Source: JBBQHM01 sp038323965
GTDB taxonomy: Bacteria; Verrucomicrobiota; Verrucomicrobiia; Chthoniobacterales; UBA10450
Length of the DNA: 64,000 bases
Assembly: GCA_038323965.1 (NCBI GenBank)
Contig: JBBQHM010000001.1
Coordinates: forward strand, 1 to 64,000
Direction: 5' to 3'
The notes under the pieces were generated by a model. That model was not told the DNA's origin. It saw only the letters and a list, made by a program, of their open reading frames with translations, and ran no database searches. Position 1 is the stretch's first letter, and each line of letters opens with the position of its first letter. Below are positions 60,678 to 64,000 of this stretch, piece after piece. The position numbers and the translations under genes were made by a program.

Positions 60678-61646
60678 ATGAACAAGATTCTAAACTTAAT
60701 CGCCGGCGCGTCGCTGGCTCTCGTGACGTTCGCGTCCGCGCAGCAGCCTGACGCTTCCCCGAGCCCAGACAAACATTCGAAGAAGGAAGCAGCCCAGACC
60801 GCGCCTGCGACCGGTGCTCCCGACGCGGGCGTAACAGCTAAACAGTCCAAGCAGGAGCGTAAAGCCGCCAAATCCGCGACGGCGCAAGACGCAAACGCTG
60901 CCGGAACATCGAACCCCGATAATCCTGTCAAACAGTCGAAACAGGAACGCAAAGCAGCGAAGGCCGCTGCGGCGCAACAACAGGGTGACCAAACGGTCCC
61001 CGGCAATGGAACGAAGGGCGAGCGCAAAGCGGCAAAAGCTGCTGCCGCTGCCAGCGCCAGCGTAGCCCCTTCACCGGCCGGTGCCGCGGTCGCGAGCAGT
61101 AGCACCACCGCCGTGAAGACTAAGAAGCTCGACACGCAGAAGGTGGAAACGATCAAGCAAAAGTATGTGACGTTTCAGGCTCAGCCGCGTCCGGACAAAG
61201 TTCCGACGGTTACCTTCAACGCGAGCTATCGCATTACCGGCGCGAATCAATGGCAAGGCCCGCAATATGGGGTCTTCCGTGATTATCAGCCCGCGATGCA
61301 CGACGCAGCGTTCTACCGCTCAAGCTACGGCCGCGTGGAAAATTTCGGCGGCGGAGCCTACTACTGGAACAATGGCTATTGGTATCCAGCCTGGGGTTAT
61401 GACAACGCCTATTCCTATTATCCGTACGACGGCCCGATTTACGTCGGCCGCAGTGCGCTCCCGGTCGATCGCGTCATCGCGAACGTCCAGGCTCAGCTCC
61501 AGGAAATGGGATATTACCGGGGCGAAGTCGATGGCCTCCTTGGACCGCTTACGCGAGAAGCGCTGGCCTCTTACCAGCGTGACAACGGCCTGTATGCCAC
61601 CGCGGTCATGGATGAACCGACACTCAGCTCGCTGGGTCTAGGCTAA
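60678..61646 (+). CDS. Exported Lys-rich repeat protein with peptidoglycan-binding domain
   Basis: A 322-residue protein with a signal peptide (ILNLIAGASLALVTFASAQQ). The N-terminal half carries three units of KQSKQERKAAK / KGERKAAK separated by Ala/Pro-rich spacers, very basic. A middle Tyr/Trp-rich part (YYWNNGYWYPAWGYDN) precedes a C-terminal peptidoglycan-binding domain 1 (VQAQLQEMGYYRGEVDGLLG, EALASYQRDNGL). The protein likely tethers to the cell wall by the C-terminus. A strong terminator follows. Confidence 0.85.
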   Translation: MNKILNLIAGASLALVTFASAQQPDASPSPDKHSKKEAAQTAPATGAPDAGVTAKQSKQERKAAKSATAQDANAAGTSNPDNPVKQSKQERKAAKAAAAQQQGDQTVPGNGTKGERKAAKAAAAASASVAPSPAGAAVASSSTTAVKTKKLDTQKVETIKQKYVTFQAQPRPDKVPTVTFNASYRITGANQWQGPQYGVFRDYQPAMHDAAFYRSSYGRVENFGGGAYYWNNGYWYPAWGYDNAYSYYPYDGPIYVGRSALPVDRVIANVQAQLQEMGYYRGEVDGLLGPLTREALASYQRDNGLYATAVMDEPTLSSLGLG

Positions 61647-61668
61647 GCCAAAACCATTGCAAACTTCG

Positions 61669-61701
61669 AAAGCCGCTGGGCGAAAGCTCAGCGGCTTTTT
61701 T
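61669..61701 (+). terminator. Rho-independent terminator (possibly bidirectional)
   Basis: AAGCCGCTG - GGCGAAAGCT - CAGCGGCTT, a 9-bp stem followed by TTTTTTG on the plus strand. On the minus strand it could also end acnA transcripts, with a weaker T-run. Confidence 0.85.
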
Positions 61702-61744
61702 GTTGCCTGGAAGAATCCATTAGCGCAGTGAACTGAATCTCGGC

Positions 61745-64000
61745 TTACGCCCGGTCATGCGAGATGATTTCGCGCAACACGAACGGCAGAATGCCGCCGT
61801 GCCGGTAGTAATCGACTTCGATCGGCGTATCGATCCGCAGTTTCACCGGCACCTTTTCGTTCGCGCCATTTTTGCGCGTAATCTCAAGCGTGAGCTGCTG
61901 TCCCGGTGCGATCTGTTCCGATAACCCTGTGACGCTAAACGTTTCGCTGCCCTCAAGGCCTAAGGACTGCGCACTTTGTTCGTCGAGAAATTGCAACGGC
62001 AGCACGCCCATGCCCACCAGGTTCGATCGGTGAATTCGCTCGAAGCTCGCTGCCACCACCGCTTTCACGCCCAGCAGTCGCGTTCCCTTCGCTGCCCAGT
62101 CGCGCGACGAACCCGTCCCATATTCATGACCCGCGAGAATGACCAGCGGGACATTTGCCGCCTGATATTTCATCGACGCATCGTAGATCGACATCTGCTC
62201 GCCGCCGGGCTGATAAACGGTCACCCCGCCTTCGATCCCAGGCACCATCAGATTCTTGATCCGGACATTCGCGAAAGTCCCGCGCGTCATCACGACATCG
62301 TTGCCGCGCCGCGATCCGTAACTGTTAAAGTCTGTCGCTTCGATGCCGCGTGAATTCAGATAATGTCCTGCCGGCGATGTCGCCTTGATCGCGCCAGCCG
62401 GTGAAATGTGATCGGTTGTCACCGAGTCGCCGAAAATCCCGAGCGCACGCGCATTTTTAATGTCGGCGATTTTGCCGGCCTCCATGCCGAAGTCCGTGAA
62501 AAACGGGGGCTCATGGATGTAATCGCTGTTTGCGTCCCACTCATACACCTCGCCGGTGCTCGAAGTGATTTCATTCCACTTCGGATTTTGATCCGCAAAA
62601 TCGCGATACAACCGCCGAAAAACTTCGGGCGTCAGCGCCGAACGCATTGTGTCGCGGATCTCCTGAAGCGATGGCCAGAGTTCGCGCAGATACACCTCCT
62701 TGCCTTCGCGATCCGTGCCAAGAGGTTCGGTTGCGAGATCGATATCCACCCGACCCGCGAGCGCGAATGCGACAACCAGCGGCGGCGACATTAGGAAGTT
62801 AGCCTTGATATTTTGATGGATGCGCGCCTCGAAATTTCGATTTCCCGATAACACTGCGGCGGCGATGAGATCGTTGTCATTGATCACCTTCTCGATCTTC
62901 GGATCGAGCGGACCGGAATTTCCGATGCAGGTCGTGCAACCGTAACCGACCGTCTGAAAACCGAGCTGATCCAGATACTTCTGAAGTCCAGTTTTGCCCA
63001 GGTAATCGGTGACGACGCGCGAACCCGGCGCGAGTGACGTCTTGACCGAAGGATCAACCCGCAATCCACGCTCGACTGCTTTTTTCGCCAGCAATCCGGA
63101 CGCGAGCATCACGCTTGGATTACTCGTATTAGTGCAGCTTGTGATCGCCGCAATCAGCACGCTGCCGTGGCCAATTCGCGAATCCCCTTCCTTGAATTCC
63201 CTGGCGTGAGTCACGGCAATCAGATCGGCGGGGGTCGCGGTCGGCCGATTCGTAATCATTTCACCGTGGCCCGCTGTTTCTCCGATCTTCGTCCCACCGT
63301 CTGCCACCATTCCTTCCGCAGCGTCGGTCGGCCCCGCCACGCTCGCATTTTCTCGCTCACCGTCAGTCGGATGCGCTCCGCCGTTGAGGTGAATAGGAAA
63401 ACGTTTCGCGAGATCGGCGATGCTTTTCCCATAACCGCCTTCCTTAACCGGCTGCGCAAAAAGTTGACGAAATGTGTCGCCGAGTTGCGGGAGATTAATT
63501 CGATCCTGCGGGCGCTTCGGTCCCGCCACGCTGGGCTGCACTTCGCCAAGATTGAGTTCAATGTCGACGCTGTAATCGATGTCGCCTCGACGCGGCATCC
63601 CGAACATTTTTTGCGCGCGGAAATAGCTTTCGAATACAGCGCATTGTTCGTCCGTCCGGCCAGTCGCTCGCAGATAAGCCACGGATTCTTCGTCAATCGG
63701 GAAAAAGCCCATGGTCGCTCCGTACTCGGGCGACATATTTCCGATCGTGGCGCGATCGGCCACCGGCAATGACGCCGCGCCTTCGCCATAAAACTCGACG
63801 AATTTCCCAACGACTTTTTGCGCGCGCAGCAATTGCGTGATGTGCAGCGCCAGGTCCGTCGCGGTGACGCCTTCCCGCATGGCGCCGCTCAAGTGAACTC
63901 CGACGACTTCCGGCGTTAAAAAGTAAACCGGTTGCCCGAGCATTCCCGCTTCCGCTTCGATCCCGCCAACGCCCCAGCCGACAACGCCGAGACCGTTGAT
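61745..64000 (-). CDS. acnA: Aconitate hydratase A, N-terminus cut by window edge
   Basis: Citrate-isocitrate isomerase of the TCA cycle with a 4Fe-4S cluster. About 751 residues are visible; the first ones read [18 protein letters not shown] and belong to the N-terminal cluster domain. Fe-S cysteines are in [20 protein letters not shown] and [36 protein letters not shown] and [20 protein letters not shown] are the C-terminal swivel-domain motifs. An unusual insert of about 50 residues ([20 protein letters not shown]... to [14 protein letters not shown]) occurs before [10 protein letters not shown], as in several AcnA types. Confidence 0.96.
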   Translation of the reverse strand: MNGLGVVGWGVGGIEAEAGMLGQPVYFLTPEVVGVHLSGAMREGVTATDLALHITQLLRAQKVVGKFVEFYGEGAASLPVADRATIGNMSPEYGATMGFFPIDEESVAYLRATGRTDEQCAVFESYFRAQKMFGMPRRGDIDYSVDIELNLGEVQPSVAGPKRPQDRINLPQLGDTFRQLFAQPVKEGGYGKSIADLAKRFPIHLNGGAHPTDGERENASVAGPTDAAEGMVADGGTKIGETAGHGEMITNRPTATPADLIAVTHAREFKEGDSRIGHGSVLIAAITSCTNTSNPSVMLASGLLAKKAVERGLRVDPSVKTSLAPGSRVVTDYLGKTGLQKYLDQLGFQTVGYGCTTCIGNSGPLDPKIEKVINDNDLIAAAVLSGNRNFEARIHQNIKANFLMSPPLVVAFALAGRVDIDLATEPLGTDREGKEVYLRELWPSLQEIRDTMRSALTPEVFRRLYRDFADQNPKWNEITSSTGEVYEWDANSDYIHEPPFFTDFGMEAGKIADIKNARALGIFGDSVTTDHISPAGAIKATSPAGHYLNSRGIEATDFNSYGSRRGNDVVMTRGTFANVRIKNLMVPGIEGGVTVYQPGGEQMSIYDASMKYQAANVPLVILAGHEYGTGSSRDWAAKGTRLLGVKAVVAASFERIHRSNLVGMGVLPLQFLDEQSAQSLGLEGSETFSVTGLSEQIAPGQQLTLEITRKNGANEKVPVKLRIDTPIEVDYYRHGGILPFVLREIISHDRA

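Overview
The window is a GC-rich bacterial chromosome segment, densely packed with housekeeping genes. Gene content and style (CHASE2 cyclase, HflKC pair, short ProS without an insertion domain, many exported small proteins, long palindromic intergenic repeats) suggest a soil Verrucomicrobiota relative, perhaps Chthoniobacterales/Spartobacteria. That placement is an inference from memory of such genomes. Both window ends cut genes: mpl on the left and acnA on the right.

Layout. 1-9.2 kb: mpl, a CHASE2 class III cyclase, rplT-pheS-pheT, a 6S RNA with terminator, carA. 9.2-15.9 kb: a GT2 glycosyltransferase, an isoaspartyl peptidase, a frameshifted GT61 glycosyltransferase overlapping an FkbM methyltransferase, and an mlaE-mlaF-mlaD lipid transport operon. 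16.0-20.6 kb: an integron gene-cassette array with seven attC sites, seven single-gene cassettes in one orientation and no integrase in the window (a CALIN), followed by a decayed attC and a membrane-anchored MDR oxidoreductase. 21.9-36.6 kb: cyclophilin, rsmI, rplU-rpmA, adk-fmt-pyrH-frr, proS, rplM-rpsI, class V aminotransferase. 36.6-43.3 kb: EamA transporter, PLD-family protein, fatty acid desaturase, RNase P RNA, peroxiredoxin, hflK-hflC. 43.3-43.8 kb: an intact tRNA-Lys and a mini GIY-YIG nuclease gene flanked by two broken tRNA-Lys copies whose anticodon arms are replaced by a palindrome. 43.8-64 kb: HAD hydrolase, a double AhbA/B-like AsnC protein with trpD, nadC-birA, a 5' nuclease, an aldehyde dehydrogenase-deoC pair, tRNA-Arg, tRNA-His, sugar-active enzymes, a coiled-coil TPR protein, a split DUF2071 gene and aconitase.

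Seven copies of a palindromic repeat (about 80-140 bp) lie between genes. One separates pheS from pheT, and another supplies the C-termini of two convergent genes. Three loci look broken by frameshift (GT61, DUF2071 and a low-complexity exported gene), so recent decay or assembly error should be kept in mind.

The two most notable systems are the integrase-less cassette array and the tRNA-Lys/GIY-YIG unit.
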